Origin: Entamoeba invadens IP1
Lineage: Eukaryota; Evosea; Mastigamoebida; Endamoebidae
Assembly: GCF_000330505.1 (NCBI RefSeq)
Contig: NW_004440189.1
Location: 822,510 to 886,509, forward strand
DNA: 64,000 nucleotides
Reading direction: 5' to 3'
This document shows, piece by piece, positions 21,632-33,188 of the stretch; position 1 is the stretch's first letter; each line of letters starts with the position of its first letter. The notes under the pieces are model-generated. The model was not told where the DNA came from. It saw only the letters and a program-made list of their open reading frames with translations, and ran no database searches. A program made the position numbers and the translations under genes.

Positions 21632-23650
21632 ATGGAGATAGAGAAAAAGAAGAGTAAGTCCACTGGAGGCTTTCAGAGTATGGGCCTTTCAAAGCATGTG
21701 TTGCAGGGCATCTTACACAAGGGATTTAAAGTACCGACACCAATTCAAAGAAAAGCTATTCCAGCGATTATGACTGGAGTCGATGTGATTGCAATGGCGC
21801 GTACAGGTTCGGGTAAGACAGCAGCGTATTTAGTTCCAATAATTGAAAAATTAGGGTTTCATAGCGAGGATGGTGTTCGTTCGATAGTGATATGTCCGAC
21901 ACGTGAATTGGCGCTACAAACCGTCAAAGTGTTCAATGAATTGACGTTTAAAACCAATTTGCGAGCGTCTCTTATCATTGGAGGAAGTAAGTTGTACGAA
22001 CAATTTGAAAACCTTGAGAAAAACCCTGACATTATAGTAGCAACTCCCGGACGATTAACTTTCATTTTGGAAAGTGCGAATATCTCATTACAACGAGTTG
22101 ACATCGTATGCTTTGATGAAGCTGATATGATGTTTGAGCAAGGGTTCTCCGAACAAATTTCTGATATTGTGAGGTTATTACCCCTCTCGCGACAATTTCT
22201 GTTGTTCAGTGCTACCATCCCACAAAGTTTAGGAGTCTTCCTTAAGAAAACTTTAAAACGCCCAGAGATCATTCGACTTGATACGGAAGATAAACTTTCA
22301 CCCGACTTGGAAAACATTTTCTATCACGTGAAAGAAGTTGAAAAGGACGGCCATTTGCTGTGGCTTTTGCTTGAGAAAATACCAAAAGAAGAACAAACTG
22401 TCATCTTTTGTGCGACAAGGCACGAAGTTGAATATTTGGGCGCTTTGCTTAAACAGTACAAAGTTAATTCGTCAATTCTGTTTGGAAAGGCAGATCAACA
22501 AGACAGAGAAATCAACTTGAAAAAGTTCAGAAACGATGAGAACAAAATAATGTTTGTAACTGATGTTGCGGCTCGTGGTGTGGATATACCCAATCTCGAC
22601 AATGTTATTAACTATGACTTCCCTTCATCTGCTAAATTGTATATTCACAGATGTGGTCGTGTTGCTCGTGCAGGGCGGATTGGTACGTGTTACAATTTTG
22701 TCCAGACAGAGGAGATGGGATACCTCAAAGATCTTGAGGTTTTCGCAATGGATAAAGAAGTTCCAATTGGAAATGTTCCTCGTGAATATGTTGACCCAGT
22801 CTTATCACGCTTGGATCAGTTACTTGATGCCAATTACGACTTGAATTACTTGAAAATTGGCGCAACAAATTCGATGTCGGCTTATAGAAAGAGTAAACCC
22901 AGTGCAAGTTCTGAAGGTGTAAGAAAGTCGAAGGACATGAACTTTGATGGTATTCACCCATCATTTAATATGACTGGTGATGACAAAAATCGAATGGAAT
23001 GGCTTACTGGGATCAAGAATTACCGACCCAAAGCTTCGATATTCCAAATTGATACAACAAAGGAGACACAGAAACAAGCAGATGTTGTGAAAAAGCTTGC
23101 CAACAACCCAAAAATAGCAGAGGCCATTAGGAGGGCAAAAGAGAAAAAGGAACGGATGGCAGAACTTGATGCCATTAAGAAGAATGAAGAAGAAAAGGAG
23201 AAAGCGCCAGGGTATATATCCACAGGGCCAGTCAAACATTCTATCTTTGATAATTCAAGCGATAGAATTGTATACTCCACTAAGAATCCATTAGACTTGG
23301 CTATAGAAATTGCTGCAGATGAAGAACAAGACTTGAAACAACAAGCCAGAGAAAAGATGTGGGATAGAAAGAAGAAAAAATTCATCATGGCGTCCGGTGG
23401 GCTCGAGCACCATAGAAGAGAAATGAAGAAGAAGGAAGCGGAGATGGAACAAGTCAAGGAGAAGTACAAAATCTGGCGAAAGAATCAAGACAAAAAGATT
23501 GACAAGGAAAAGGGCGTCAAGCAACTCAGCACGAAGACAAAAGACGAAGTTTTGAAGAAGAAAATGATGAAAGACAGACACGAAGAACAGAAGAAAGGGA
23601 AGGAGTTGAGACAGAAGAAGGCAGAACAAAGAATGAGAAAGAAAAAGTGA
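21632..23650 (+). CDS. DBP10: DEAD-box RNA helicase DBP10/DDX54
   Basis: 672 residues. All helicase motifs are present in order: the Q motif region GGFQSMGLS...KVPTPIQRKAIP, motif I ARTGSGKT near residue 55, PTRELA, DEAD near 162, SAT near 192, ARGVDIP and HRCGRVARAGR. The opening GGFQSMGL and the C-terminal segment GLEHHRREMKKKE are specific to the DBP10/DDX54 group, which acts in the nucleolus on 60S ribosome assembly. The lysine-rich C-terminus is typical. Intronless, with the start at the first ATG. Confidence 0.9.
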   Translation: MEIEKKKSKSTGGFQSMGLSKHVLQGILHKGFKVPTPIQRKAIPAIMTGVDVIAMARTGSGKTAAYLVPIIEKLGFHSEDGVRSIVICPTRELALQTVKVFNELTFKTNLRASLIIGGSKLYEQFENLEKNPDIIVATPGRLTFILESANISLQRVDIVCFDEADMMFEQGFSEQISDIVRLLPLSRQFLLFSATIPQSLGVFLKKTLKRPEIIRLDTEDKLSPDLENIFYHVKEVEKDGHLLWLLLEKIPKEEQTVIFCATRHEVEYLGALLKQYKVNSSILFGKADQQDREINLKKFRNDENKIMFVTDVAARGVDIPNLDNVINYDFPSSAKLYIHRCGRVARAGRIGTCYNFVQTEEMGYLKDLEVFAMDKEVPIGNVPREYVDPVLSRLDQLLDANYDLNYLKIGATNSMSAYRKSKPSASSEGVRKSKDMNFDGIHPSFNMTGDDKNRMEWLTGIKNYRPKASIFQIDTTKETQKQADVVKKLANNPKIAEAIRRAKEKKERMAELDAIKKNEEEKEKAPGYISTGPVKHSIFDNSSDRIVYSTKNPLDLAIEIAADEEQDLKQQAREKMWDRKKKKFIMASGGLEHHRREMKKKEAEMEQVKEKYKIWRKNQDKKIDKEKGVKQLSTKTKDEVLKKKMMKDRHEEQKKGKELRQKKAEQRMRKKK

Positions 23651-23986
23651 TTGATTTTTTTGAGTGTTTTCTTGTGTTCAATTACTCGCAAGAAAGAACT
23701 AGTAATATACTATTGAGTACTATATGTTTATACTATAAGTACTATCTATTGAAGAATAATATGCTAGTATATTTAATTATAAATATAGTAAGAAATAGTC
23801 AAAGAAAACTTAAAAATAATAGTTTATTTATTATAAATTAAATGATTTACAATAATGATAATAATAAATAATTTTACTATAATAAGCGCAATAGAAGAAG
23901 GGTAAAAAAACAAAACTGGAATAGTAAAATTTAATAGAGTTATAGTAAAAAGGGTAACCCAACCAGCAAATTCACCATCAATTCTT
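23651..23986. other. AT-rich convergent spacer
   Basis: About 335 bases of A/T-rich DNA lie between the convergent DBP10 and eL32 genes. It should contain both 3' ends. No gene or distinct repeat was seen. Confidence 0.5.
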
Positions 23987-24394
23987 TCACTTGGCAACTT
24001 CTTGTTTCTTGATTCTAGCATCACCGTTGAGGACTCTAATATTCAACACCTTAGCTCTGGCGACGATTTCCATTCTCTTCTTGGCGGAAACGGCGTGGTG
24101 AATCTCAGCAGCATAGGTTCTGTTTTGCATCATGATCATCTCGAGTTCTGTTGTGTTGTGGACAGTGAATTTGAACATTCCGCAGGGGAGCATGAATCTA
24201 GTCTTTTTGTCACTTCCATAGCCGATACGTGGCATTGGGCCAGTGCCTTTGTATCTTCTTCTCATTCTGTTATCAATACCTCTTGGGTGTCTCCACGAGG
24301 GCTTCACACGGAGAAATCTGTTCGAGTCGAATCTTTTGAAGTGACCTCTGTACTTCTTGACGATCTTGGGCTTGACCACTGGTCCAACAACCAT
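23987..24394 (-). CDS. RPL32: 60S ribosomal protein eL32
   Basis: 135 residues. The sequence follows eL32 closely: KPKIVKK near the start, WRHPRGIDNRMRRRYKG, PRIGYGSDKKTR, then MLPCGMFKFTVHN and the NRTYAAEIHHAVS segment. The length matches the family. It is a structural protein of the large ribosomal subunit. No intron is needed. The ATG at 24394 gives a normal eL32 N-terminus. Confidence 0.95.
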   Translation of the reverse strand: MVVGPVVKPKIVKKYRGHFKRFDSNRFLRVKPSWRHPRGIDNRMRRRYKGTGPMPRIGYGSDKKTRFMLPCGMFKFTVHNTTELEMIMMQNRTYAAEIHHAVSAKKRMEIVARAKVLNIRVLNGDARIKKQEVAK

Positions 24395-24600
24395 TACCTC
24401 AGAATGTTACCCTAGTTCTTTCAAGTTTCTTCGCACAACCTCTCTAAGGTTATTTTACTAGCTTTATTTACTATTCTGTATTATTTCTTTTTAATTAGAT
24501 AATATACTATTATAATAGTATATTAGAAACACACATTGGTATATTAAACTCCATATATCAAAACAATCGAACTCAAAAGAAATATACAGTTCTATTTGTA

Positions 24601-26403
24601 ATGAGTGTGAGTGTAAGTTCGTTGATGCCTGCAGATTTGACGCAATGGGGAAAAAAAGAGGGTGGTAGTGTGAAGTCATGGAAGAAACGGTTCTTTGTGT
24701 TGAAAAATAAAAACTTGTGGTATTTCGAAAGCGAAACAAGTTCGTCGGAGGTCGGCAAAATCGAGCTCACTGCTGAGTCACAAGTGCTTGATAAGTCAAG
24801 TGGTCAGAAATTCATGCTGGGGATCTTAGCCAAAGACAAGAAGTTTGTTCGACTCCGTCGTACTATTAATTTGTAGTTAAATAAATTATAATTTTAGAAA
24901 ATGTTATTTATAGGTGTAATGCCAACAAACTCATCTTTTAGTAACAAAGACCGACTCTTTCTAATCGAAGTGGAAACAATCGACATTTTAAGCGACTTTT
25001 TAAGTAAAGTCGGAAAAACAATATCGTCGTTTTCTGTAGCGAAACAGGCAACTAACGAAGCGAATTCATCACCCAAAGCTGTTCCAAAATCTCTTCAACC
25101 CGTCGTAACCTTTGATGAACCCACAGAAAGTCACGTCCCAAAAACTAAAAAAATTCCGATTGGAGCTAACCCATTGCAAGCAGCACTTGCTGCAGAAGCA
25201 ATGAAAAAACAATCTCAACAAAAATCATCTGAGCACGCGCAAGTCACGAGGTCCGAACAAGTATTGGACAATTCAAATAAACAAAGCCAACTGTCTGAAC
25301 AGTCTCTGACTGAAAACACTGAGTCGGAGCAACCAAGTCCTTTGAAAAGAAAAGAAAGAGTTGTAAAGAAGAACAAAGAAGACTCGGACTTCAGTTATCC
25401 ATACCAAAGAGCGTTGCTCAGGTACGACGGGAAAACCAATGTGGGGTATATCAGAGACATCTTTAAATCCACGTTGAATGGAAATAAGTTGGACGCTTTC
25501 AATTTGTGGCTCTGTTCGATTCCACTAGCTGTGAATCTAGTTGATGAAGAGACTCTATCATATAAACTCAGGACGTCAACTGATTTACAACATATCTGCG
25601 TCCACGCATTTGGACCACAAGAAGTCATGTCACAGGGCACTTCAGACTTCTTCAAAAGTGTTGTCTGCTCAGAGAAAGAAACGGAGAGAATGACTAAATA
25701 TGGTAATATGATAATGCCGCTGAATTCTGGAAGTTATTTGGAAGTCACGCAAGAACCTAATGCGATTGAAGCTGGGTATTCTTTTTGTGGTGATATTTTA
25801 CTTGAAGAAGCACTTGGTTTTATAGAAGAAGGGAAGATGAAGGAGGTCTTCACGGCGTGTGAAAAGGAGTTTAGTACTTTGAAATTCTCAACGTTGATTG
25901 AGAAAGATATGTCGGCTACTGAACCCACTTTCACGAAATTCTGGTTTGATATCTTTGGCAAAAATACATCTGGGAGAACAGATCTGGTCAAGTCTATTTT
26001 GACCAAGTTGGAGTTACCGTACGACACGTTCGACAGCGAGTCTTCCGCATTCTCGTTCTTTAAACAAGTATTCGAGACACAATCCGAGTCCACTGTGTCA
26101 ATGGCGTTTGTATTTACTGATACGGAAATAGCACAGTTTGTTGTTAATCGTGTTTTATAATGGTAAATAATTAATAGAGTTTCCCTCATCATCAACAACC
26201 CAACACCAACTCAACTCAGTCAATGCTGCCGTATTAAAGACTCCAATTCAAATTCTGAAGTCCTACAACAATTGATTGAATATTATGGCGCTCCAACAAG
26301 CTTGGACTTCACGTACATCAACGACAAGTACAAGATGGGCATCTTCAACAACGTATCGCCAATCAATGTCTCATTTGACATTGGGTTTGACAAGTTAAAT
26401 TAA
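24601..26403 (+). CDS. PH-domain protein of unknown function
   Basis: Three exons are proposed: 24601-24859, 24914-26135 and 26178-26403 (568 residues). The second intron is solid: 42 nt, GTTTGT...AATAG, phase 2. The first is less so. A donor at 24857 (GTCGTA) or 24860 (GTACTA) keeps frame with the TAG at 24913, whereas the attractive GTTTGT at 24844 does not. The N-terminal 130 residues form a PH domain (WGKKEGGSVKSWKKRFFVLKN...LWYFES), with its final helix in exon 2 (LFLIEVETIDILSDFL). A Ser/Gln-rich linker follows, then about 300 globular residues without a recognised domain. PH domains often bind phosphoinositides; a class I PI3-kinase gene lies next to it, tail to tail. Confidence 0.7.
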
Positions 26404-26633
26404 TTTCATATCCATTTATATGTTTTTACACTGTTCATCGTTGTTTACAATAAGTCCATTCTATTTAAAGAATAGACTCGACAAGAAATATTCATTCTAA
26501 TAAAAAATATAATATATTAACTATATTTTTGTTATATATTTATAGAACTCTGAGCTATGCAATTCTAGTTAATGTAATTATATTCTATTAATAAAGTCAC
26601 ACATCTATATTTATTAATAAATAGCATCTTTTG

Positions 26634-29600
26634 TTATTTATAGTGCATATAATCATGTACCAAGTCATTGAAAGTCTGCGACTTGGCGTCTAGACACTTG
26701 TAAATCAACTGCCTGAACTCCTCTCTTGCTTCATCTTCTTTTTTGTCAAACATGAACATGTTTCTCATGTACTCGATATCTTTCTCGCTTTGTAATTCAG
26801 GTATTCCAGTCGCAAGCATGAGTCTGAATAAGTATATGAAAAGTGAACCTTGTTTTCTTATACACGCAAACGCTCTTAAGCAGAGGTCTTCGAATAATTT
26901 GAAGTTTGGAGCTCCTCGTCCTCCCATCACATGTGCAAAGTGTCCAGTAAATTTGAATGGTGTGCGCTCTCTTTTCACGCCGAATTTCGATTTGAAGTTG
27001 CCCAAAAAGTGTCCGAAGTCGATATGAAAAAATTTGCCATCTTTTCTAATCATCACATTATCACTATGTCGATCACCAATGCCTAAGATGTATGTGGCAA
27101 CACAATAGCCAGCACATGAATACACAAAGTTTTCGACTGCTTGGTCGAATGTCACTTTTGACTCGGGGCGACTGCATTGTTCTTTCAACCACTTTGTTAG
27201 TAGATCCTCTTTAAAGACTCTAAAGGTACCTTCATTATCTGCTATGATCTTCCCATATGTTTCAGAGTCTTGCACCAACTCAAGCATGCCAGTTTCATCA
27301 CCAGTAGCTATACATCGATATGGTAACATTCTCAAATCAAGTCCAGCCGACTTCCATATGTTATTCATCAGTTGAAGCATTTGAAGAGTTAATACGTCCT
27401 GTCGTAAGTCGTCTCCCACTTTTTGAATGACCGTAATGTTGTTACCAATCGGATCAACGTTTTCTAAAACTAGCATTAGTGGCTTCTTCTTCGACGAGAA
27501 TACATTCCCACAATTTTTCACTGGCTTCTTGACTCGGAATCGAGAGTCTAAAGGAAGCGACATCTCTTCGGGATATTTGAGCTTCACAAGTCCATTGCGC
27601 AAATATTCCTTTTGTTCCTCGCGGTCGGCGATGTTTTTGACTTCGTTAGCGATGACAACCAACTCGTTTTGGAAATTCACTTCGTTGTACAGTTCAGTTT
27701 TGTACCCCTCAATCCCATTCAAAAACGACTCTAACAAGACTCCGTAGCGTTCAGCCACTCTATTATCATGCATCTCTGCTTTTAAGAACCAAAAGAATTG
27801 GTGCCCGATTATGTTTTTGTTTCTGAGAGCACGCCTCAACAAGAAGAAGGCCAAGAAGCTCTGGTGATGAATTTCAAATTTCAATGCTTGGACAAGTTGT
27901 GGGAGAAAGTCGACAAGCTCATGGTCTTTCATTGCGTCTATACACTTCAAAGCAAAGAGTCGTACCTTTTCATCAGGAAATCTAAAGTCTAAGAGTTCGA
28001 GTGCAGGTGTTGGTTCTAATAAAGGCCATCTTTCAAGGAGTCTATGCAGTTCAATGACTTCGTCTTGCTTTGTAAAGTCTACAGCAGACACTAGTCTTGC
28101 TAAAGCGCGAGGCTTTGTATTCATTACAAGTCCTCTATAAATCCAAAGGAGTCGAATTTCTTCCTCAGTCAAAGAAACAAGGGGGTCTGCCTCTACGGCT
28201 GCTTTGTACATGTCTTTATGTTCTGGAAGTAATTTATTTGTTTGTTGGAGAGTGCGTCGGAGCTCCTCTTTGGTAGCTATAAATGTGTCCATCTTCACGG
28301 GCTTATCAAATTCAATCATTCGATAGATCAACTTGCACCGACCAGTACTATTCTCGCAGCACATTGCATATGGATTAGGGTTGATATTTTCCCACATCCC
28401 AACATTGAATGTCCCTTTCATGAAGTACCCATTGTAATCGACTAATTTGCAATTCACAGTACTTAAACAGATGTCGTGTTCTCTATTTTCACCACCTTTA
28501 CTTCCAAGTTGTGCTTCAGTGTAATACACTGAAATAATAAGACGCGTTTCTTTAGGTAATGTTGATAATAACATGTCAAATAATATAGTGATGGGGGTAC
28601 TAATTTGAACAAACCCATCGATCACTTCTATCACTTCACTACATTCAGGTTTTGATAAAATACGAGTGCCATAGTGTAATGACGCGATAAAATAGATACG
28701 AGAGAGAAAACGCTGATCATTGGGTTTCATTTTCAATTTCCCACACCCCATGATCTGAATCCCAAAGTTGATCATCGCCCCACGCTGACTCAAAAACAAC
28801 GAAATTTTCTCGGTTTTCCCCCAATAATTGTTGCCAACAAACATATGAAAATATTTTGACATCTTTAATTTCTCGGGGTCGTACAAATACTGATACATCT
28901 TGGAACGTTTGTACAAGACTATGTCAATCGGTTCATTGTGTGCTACACATCGCCGAATGTAATCAAAATCACACAACGTGTATTCACTCCCATCATTCTT
29001 CCTTTCTGTTAATACTTGACATTTCGTCTTGTTATATAACAAACTTGGGCACCAAAAATTCATTTGAGCCTCGCACTTTAAGGACAAAATCATTGGCAGT
29101 CGACCCTTCATCAAAGAGAGTTGGTTTCATTGTGAAAAGTTTTGTGTACAATGAATTAATGACAGTACATACTGTGTCTGACAATGACTGTGCAATTGTC
29201 TTCATTGACAAGTCATTGCCATACCTCCCATTGATCTTCACTTTTTGCATTTTATTTGGTATAGGCGGTTCAGACTCAACATAGACATATTCATTCTCTT
29301 CAATCGTTCTTTTGTCACTATGATTTTCCGACCACTCAACTTCTTCTTGAATAACTCTTTTTATTATTCCAATTCTTCTTGTGATCGAAAATATAAAGAC
29401 AAACCTTGCAAGAGACGCACGAAAGTCCCTACTTTCATCAGGCATTGTTGCTAACATAGCTGTGTATTCTTTTCCTATTATAAAGAAATTAATCTTAGTA
29501 GATTCTAAAAACTCGAGGAACTTGGACACATGGAGAAACTTCTCAGTAGATTTGGTTGGGAGAATGGTAGTCACAATTCGGTACCCATACGCAAGACAAA

Positions 29601-29968
29601 ATTTCCAGATTTGTCCTCCAGCACTTTATGTTAAATGTTTTGTTTTTGAAATGTAAAATCTTTTTTTAAACGAATTTTATTTGAAAAGTAAAGATATATG
29701 AATATGAATCAACAAACACTGGATCTTCCGGATTAAAGTAGAACGGAAGGTTAAACAAACAAAACGTAAAAGCTTCATTCTCGGGGACTAGATGTTGAGC
29801 CTTGATAGATTCAATTATCATTTGTGTTGTGCCTGCCGGTGAAAATGTCAAGCCAATCCACTTCTCCCCATTTTTTACAATAACTCGAACCTTGTGACTA
29901 TCGTCGATATCAACTACTTGTGTCTTTCTTGGCACAGAGAACGTCGTTCGTGTTTTTCTCATACTCAT
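26634..29968 (-). CDS. class I phosphatidylinositol 3-kinase catalytic subunit
   Basis: Three exons, 29968-29718, 29623-29045 and 29001-26634, give 1065 residues, the usual p110 length. The introns are 94 nt (29624-29717) and 43 nt (29002-29044), both GTTTGT...AAG and phase 2. In order: an N-terminal adaptor-binding-like region; a Ras-binding-like segment containing FVLKVRGSNEFLVP and, across the second splice, YTLCDFDYIRRC; a C2 domain; the helical PIK domain (VSLTEEEIRLLWIYR); and the kinase. GDDLRQD, the catalytic loop GIGDRHSDN (Asp near 920) and DFG (near 938) are intact. The activation loop KFGVKRERTPF has the basic box of class I enzymes, which make PI(3,4,5)P3 from PI(4,5)P2. Confidence 0.88.
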
Positions 29969-30569
29969 AATCGAGTTTACTTATTCAGTTATTTTTCTAT
30001 TATTTACAAGAAGTTTTACTACAAATTTAGCATTTGTTATATACTTGTCTTCTCCTTCTATGTGTTTCATATTTTAATTCTTTTTATTAAATATAACAAA
30101 GTATTATTATTATTAGTTAATTAGTCAAATTATGTACAAATCTATAAAAATAACCACCATTTTCTTTACGAGAAGTCATTTTATTATTATAATTATCGTA
30201 TTAATAATAATTAGTTTTATATAGAATTACAAAGTTTAAATTTTGATTGTTGTATCTTAATCTCATATATTCTCAATAAACAACTCTTTCCTATTTTTTG
30301 TAGATTAAGACATTTTTAAAGTACTCTTTATATTATTTGTATATTATTTGAATAGAAAGTGCAACAACCTTTTTCGATTATTATTATAGTATCTTTATAT
30401 ATTCATATATTATAATTAATGGTTTCCCAAAATTACAAATATAAAATACTATATATATATAAAAATACTTATAAAAATAATAAACAAATTAAAAATGGGT
30501 TGAAAAATTATATAAAACAATAATAAAACCATAAAAAGAGACAAAATAGTTAAAAATGAAAATTTCGAA
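29969..30569. other. AT-rich spacer
   Basis: About 600 bases, upstream of the PI3-kinase gene and downstream of the LIM gene. Very A/T-rich, with no open frame or distinct repeat that I can support. Confidence 0.5.
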
Positions 30570-31058
30570 TTAGAACTTAGCACCACACTCTGGGCAGAAT
30601 TTGCCACCATTGTTTTTCGCACCACAATTCGGGCAGAACTTTGGACCAGCAACTGGAGCGGCCTTTGGAGCAACCTTTTGTGCTGGAGCATTTCTTCTTT
30701 GTTCGGCGTCTTCAGCAGCAGCGGCTTCTGCGACCTTACCACCAACAACTGAAGTGTTATCAGTTGATCCACTTCCTCCACCGTATCCGGTGTAAGAGGT
30801 CAATACATTTCCTGGTTGGAAACCCTTTAAGCCCTGTTTTTGAGTATGGCAGTTGACACAATAAGGTAATCCGTCCGACTCTCTGGCTTTTGAAATTTCG
30901 AGGGTCTTGTGGCATGATGTGCATTTGAAACAGCCGATTTTGTGATAGTCACGACCAGCAAAGGTGAGTCTCTCGTTGAAATAGACACGCTTTCCGCATG
31001 TGGGGCACTTGTTGTCCGACATTGCATTATCCAGTTCTTCACACATACATACCTCCAT
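30570..31058 (-). CDS. LIM-domain protein with C-terminal zinc ribbon
   Basis: 162 residues from the ATG at 31058; the ATG at 31022 (MSDNKCPTC) is an equally good start. A single LIM domain runs from CPTC through YHKIGCFKCTSC to YCVNC. The histidine and the next cysteine are three residues apart rather than the usual two. The linker that follows (Gly/Ser/Tyr then Ala/Gln-rich) resembles the glycine-rich linker of CRP proteins. The last 26 residues form a zinc ribbon with two CPxCGAK knuckles. LIM proteins usually bridge actin-cytoskeleton or signalling partners. The added C-terminal ribbon is unusual. Confidence 0.75.
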   Translation of the reverse strand: MEVCMCEELDNAMSDNKCPTCGKRVYFNERLTFAGRDYHKIGCFKCTSCHKTLEISKARESDGLPYCVNCHTQKQGLKGFQPGNVLTSYTGYGGGSGSTDNTSVVGGKVAEAAAAEDAEQRRNAPAQKVAPKAAPVAGPKFCPNCGAKNNGGKFCPECGAKF

Positions 31059-31617
31059 TGTGACGTGGACCCAATTATGTACCTATTTTTATTTGGAGTT
31101 TTTTACTCAACTTTGAAGTTCAGTTTTCAAGTTTCACTACATAGCAATTGTTGCCTTTGTCTCGGGAAGTTTGGTGACAATCCATTTCTAAATAAAGGAA
31201 TCTTTGTTCTTGTTTGCCGGCTTTTATCTATTACGAGTCTTGTGTACTTCTATTATAAAAGTAATTAATATAATTAATTAAAATTACTATATATTTAATA
31301 ATATTATCAGTTGAAAAACATGTGTTAAAAATTGCTTTCAATTTGGCTTTTATTAAAGTCTGATATTCCTCAAAATATAAATTTTTCGATAATAAATAAT
31401 AGTACAAACAAGAATTAGTCTATGAACCAATTATGCATAAAATGAATTATTGAGTGAAAAATAGAAAAAAATACTATAAAATACCAATTATTTTAAATCT
31501 TTGCAAAAATAAAATATTTTCGAGGCATAACGGGGTTGTATGAACCAAACTTTAAAATACTAATGTATAGTTCATTCAACTATAAATAATCAATTATTAA
31601 CTCTTGACCAACGAAAT
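31059..31617. other. AT-rich spacer
   Basis: About 560 bases between the LIM gene (upstream side) and the SPO11 gene (downstream side). No supported gene. It should hold the LIM promoter and the SPO11 3' end. Confidence 0.5.
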
Positions 31618-32742
31618 TCACTCCTCAACTTTCTGCCGATATTGTGGAAACAATGAGGGAAGAAACGAGTCTGTGAGCAGCATAGACTCGTCCGTCGACG
31701 AAAATGCCTCCATCTCAATTTTACAATTGTTTTCAAGAAGGAGCTCAACAACGTTTTTGACTTCGTCGTCATTTGTTTCCGCTCTGATTCTGAGCAATCG
31801 GTTAACGTCACCGGCGTTGAGCGGGAGCTTGTGTGTGTTTTTTATTTGGTCAAATACTCCTTTCACTTGTTTGTATAACAAAAGCTTCACCACAACATCA
31901 CCCAACTTTTCGACGTAACTTGCAAAAATATCGAGCCCGCATGGATCAAAGTCGACCAAACAGTAAACCGGGCACTTTGTTGTCGTTGAGATAGTACTGA
32001 CAAAGACGCAAGTTGCAGTGTCTGGAAATCCACAACCCGTGACGACAAGGATTTCACCTTTCATCGATGCAAACCAATGTGATGAAACTATTTTCTCAAA
32101 GACAGTGTACTTTTCGACGACAAGAATACCCGCTATATGGGTGTTTGCGCTATTGTTGGCGAGAAAGGGAACTGTTGGAATGAGACGTGTAGTTGCGCTT
32201 GACTGATTTTTCCCAAACCCAACATTCCCGTTGAAAAATCCCTTAGGCGCTGCAATGACGTTAAACGCCTCTTTGGGGGCTTTAAATACGTACTTGCTGA
32301 GTCTCTTTATGATCCTGTCGACTGTATTCTGGCACGTAAACAAGTCCTTTTCCAAATAGTAAATGTGCCTTTTGGTAATGCTGATTCCGCTTTGTACAGC
32401 TTCGTGTATTGCCTTCAACACAACACACACCTGTGCTATCTCTCGAAGGCTGGATCTTTTCTTAAATAGTGGTGATTCAACTTTGTCGGAACACGACGTG
32501 ATACAGTTGAGTTGCGACAAGAAATCAAGCAAGGACTCTTGAATTGTGTTGAGGATCTGTTTTTTTTGCGCGCCCGTCGCCATCGCTGGTTTTGTCAAGT
32601 TGTTACTCTCATTGACCTTCAAATTTTTATATTTTCCCATTATCCCCCCTAATTTTTTGTCCCTCTTCCTATTTCTCGTTCTGCCTTTTTCTATCTTGGG
32701 CAAATCAATAAATTGGAACAAAAAACTCGCTTTAATTATCAT
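31618..32742 (-). CDS. SPO11: SPO11 meiotic DNA topoisomerase VI-like transesterase
   Basis: 374 residues from the ATG at 32742; in-frame ATGs at 32640 and 32583 are more likely starts, because the first 34 residues are hydrophobic then basic and outside the usual family region. The winged-helix segment contains TKRHIYYLEKDLF, in which the second Tyr is the expected DNA-cleaving residue. The Toprim half has VVEKYTVFEKI (glutamate), VTGCGFPDTATCVF and LVDFDPCGLDIF (DxD metal site). All catalytic groups are therefore present. SPO11 makes the double-strand breaks that start meiotic recombination, normally in the nucleus. Confidence 0.85.
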   Translation of the reverse strand: MIIKASFLFQFIDLPKIEKGRTRNRKRDKKLGGIMGKYKNLKVNESNNLTKPAMATGAQKKQILNTIQESLLDFLSQLNCITSCSDKVESPLFKKRSSLREIAQVCVVLKAIHEAVQSGISITKRHIYYLEKDLFTCQNTVDRIIKRLSKYVFKAPKEAFNVIAAPKGFFNGNVGFGKNQSSATTRLIPTVPFLANNSANTHIAGILVVEKYTVFEKIVSSHWFASMKGEILVVTGCGFPDTATCVFVSTISTTTKCPVYCLVDFDPCGLDIFASYVEKLGDVVVKLLLYKQVKGVFDQIKNTHKLPLNAGDVNRLLRIRAETNDDEVKNVVELLLENNCKIEMEAFSSTDESMLLTDSFLPSLFPQYRQKVEE

Positions 32743-33188
32743 TTTTACTTTTTGGAAGTATAAACTGTTTTCTTTTTTCCCAAAACAGTTTGAAAAACCG
32801 AAAGTGAATTCCTTTTTTTTATAGTTTATTTTAATTTGGGGTTACTATTTTTTAATTTGACGTTATGGCATTTTCAGTGGTTAATGACAAATTAGGAAAA
32901 GTGTTATACAAATAATAGTAATAATACAACACGTGTATTTACAAAAATCAGTTTGTTGTAAATAGAAAAAATAATTTATAAAAACCCGTCTATTAGTCTA
33001 AAAACAATGTGAAAATATTCAGAAAAAACAAGTAAAAAACAGAATACAAACTCCCTAAATTGTACTATTTTTAACTATAAATAATTATATTTAAATTCTA
33101 ATACTAATGACAAGAAAACAAGGGGTAACCATAATTATAATCACAAGATGAGTGATTAAATGAGAACAAAAGAGGAACGAAGGATCAT
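32743..33188. other. AT-rich spacer
   Basis: About 450 bases upstream of SPO11 and downstream of the ARF-like gene. A/T-rich with no gene seen. Confidence 0.5.

Noticed and set aside
24844..24913. GTTTGT at 24844 as donor of the first PH-gene intron
   Set aside because: It looks like the standard donor, but none of the TAG acceptors that follow keeps the reading frame, while it cuts off FVRLR of the PH strand.
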